NCBI RefSeq assembly: GCF_040115645.1
Contig: NC_089562.1
Coordinates: 3,410,001-3,474,000 of the forward strand
Reading direction: 5' to 3'
Source: Euwallacea fornicatus
Lineage: Eukaryota; Arthropoda; Insecta; Coleoptera; Curculionidae
Length of the DNA stretch: 64,000 bases
Under the pieces are notes generated by a model that saw nothing but the letters and a program-made list of their open reading frames with translations, had not been told where the DNA came from and made no database searches. Below are positions 63,601-64,000 of the stretch, in pieces. The position numbers and the translations under genes are program-made. Every line of letters begins with the position of its first letter. Within the stretch, counting starts at the first letter, position 1.

Positions 63601-64000
63601 TTAATTGAAGGGATTGATTGGGAATAGCGTTGTTTTGAAACCTAATCCAACCGGAAAGCAATGAAATTAGCACAAAAAGGCTACGAGAAACACGTGTGCG
63701 AAGTCATTTAATTGACCTCGGCCCCTGGGACCCTCGTTTAATCAAGCGAGGTCCGTCGATGAATGAAAATTGTTTCAGACTCGCTAAAAATAATGAAATG
63801 AGGTGCCATTTGTTGATGGAAAGTTCTCAAAATAGAGGAAAAAGAGGAAATTTGTTGCAAAAAATTTGGATGAACCGAGTACAGGACTTACCTCAGGTAT
63901 GGTCACAAATGAAATGATGGCAACTGCGATGACAATATTGACCCAGAAGAGCCATCGTAGAAAAATAAAATATGAGGCCACGACCGAACCGAAATGAGAT
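54681..64000 (-). CDS. Tmc: Transmembrane channel-like protein (TMC), 5' end outside the window
   Basis: CDS complement(join(54681..55537, 55562..56021, 56069..56189, 56250..56429, 56484..56634, 57808..57911, 58086..58987, 59044..59113, 59166..59414, 61170..61361, 61412..61683, 63892..>64000)), about 1221 aa visible, all junctions in frame. TMC proteins are multi-pass, TMEM16-like subunits of mechanosensitive cation channels, known from hair cells and insect sensory neurons. Blocks in order: SVVASYFIFLRWLFWVN, FKYSALFYGWY, FSWKLFTAWDYM, HNRVASIVMGFKE, WRRNEITVVMTLITFFFPM, YHPRKQLRLQLARIM, the signature CWETMFGQELIKLTVMD, RCWCWDLE, NNQGMVWMGMFFSPG, and LRRERTEERRK before a charged Ser/Glu-rich tail of ~430 residues. 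A 268-residue Ser/Thr-rich stretch with nine N-glycosylation sequons precedes CWET. The exon at 59044-59113 is only 70 nt. The intron at 56430-56483 is 54 nt and in frame. Confidence 0.95.
56635..57807. other. Tmc intron with no recognised content
   Basis: 1173 bp, AT-rich. A CACTCTGTATA sequence near 56860 resembles a transposon end but has no visible partner. Confidence 0.45.
59415..61169. other. Tmc intron containing a reverse-transcriptase-like remnant
   Basis: 1755 bp. Apart from the + strand remnant at 60131-60678, I see only AT-rich sequence and a short AGA-rich tract near 59710. Confidence 0.5.
60131..60678 (+). pseudogene. Probable non-LTR retrotransposon reverse transcriptase fragment
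   Basis: Antisense to Tmc. The first frame (60131-60355) contains AYADEMIIIV, close to the RT catalytic AYADD motif with one Asp changed to Glu, then LSKIQLVGL as in the 'KTQ' block of non-LTR RTs. About 78 codons on, a further segment reads VRYLGV, another RT landmark at about the right spacing. The following frame (60433-60678) has no clear motif. Stops and frame changes show it is dead. Family is unresolved, and chance similarity cannot be excluded. Confidence 0.45.
61684..63891. other. Tmc intron, no recognised content
   Basis: 2208 bp between the exons at 61412-61683 and 63892-64000. No coding exon or repeat that I can support. Confidence 0.5.

Noticed and set aside
1..64000. tRNA, rRNA, CRISPR arrays, phage or bacterial operons
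   Set aside because: None seen. Intron-rich genes with AATAAA signals and insect families make a prokaryotic reading untenable.

Overview
This is a nuclear contig from an insect. It is AT-rich, has many ~50-nt introns, and carries an insect-type seven-transmembrane odorant receptor gene. A beetle is my guess, but the sequence does not prove it. There are five conserved protein-coding genes plus a receptor locus nested inside one of them. I built the exon models by eye from GT/GC-AG junctions, reading-frame continuity and family similarity. Each complete model closes in frame.

Layout. (1) 807-3127, +: a sphingomyelin-synthase-family enzyme. (2) 5516-6415: a deletion-derived DNA transposon with 108-bp terminal inverted repeats. 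(3) 6779-16279, +: Cpsf160 (CPSF1), complete in 21 exons; its 3.2-kb intron 14 contains a same-strand odorant receptor (OR) gene. (4) 11352-16740 and 16741-22228: two head-to-tail copies of one ~5.4-kb segment holding Cpsf160 exons 14-21, the OR and a decayed OR relic. (5) 22764-31607, -: Ehbp1, tail-to-tail with Cpsf160. (6) 33096-51017, -: laminin gamma (LanB2), 19 exons, with a hAT-type MITE in intron 2. (7) 54681-64000, -: a TMC channel, complete at the 3' end and running off the window at the 5' end.

The most unusual region is 11.3-22.2 kb. The first OR copy is broken by a 17-bp deletion between 9-bp direct repeats; the second is intact (381 aa). The copies differ in patches: about 0.6% in the 1.25 kb upstream of the OR, but about 29 replacement and 7 silent codon differences in the first 166 OR codons. 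The duplicated Cpsf160 exons show the opposite pattern (about 15 silent, 2 replacement). A palindromic ACAATG-N6-CATTGT element just upstream of a TATA box recurs four times, before both ORs and both relics. I found no prokaryote-type systems, tRNA, rRNA or CRISPR.

The conserved genes belong to unrelated processes: sphingolipid synthesis, mRNA 3'-end formation, endosomal trafficking, basement membrane and mechanotransduction. Apart from the nesting and the tail-to-tail overlap they are simply neighbours. Difference counts were made by eye and should be recomputed by alignment.
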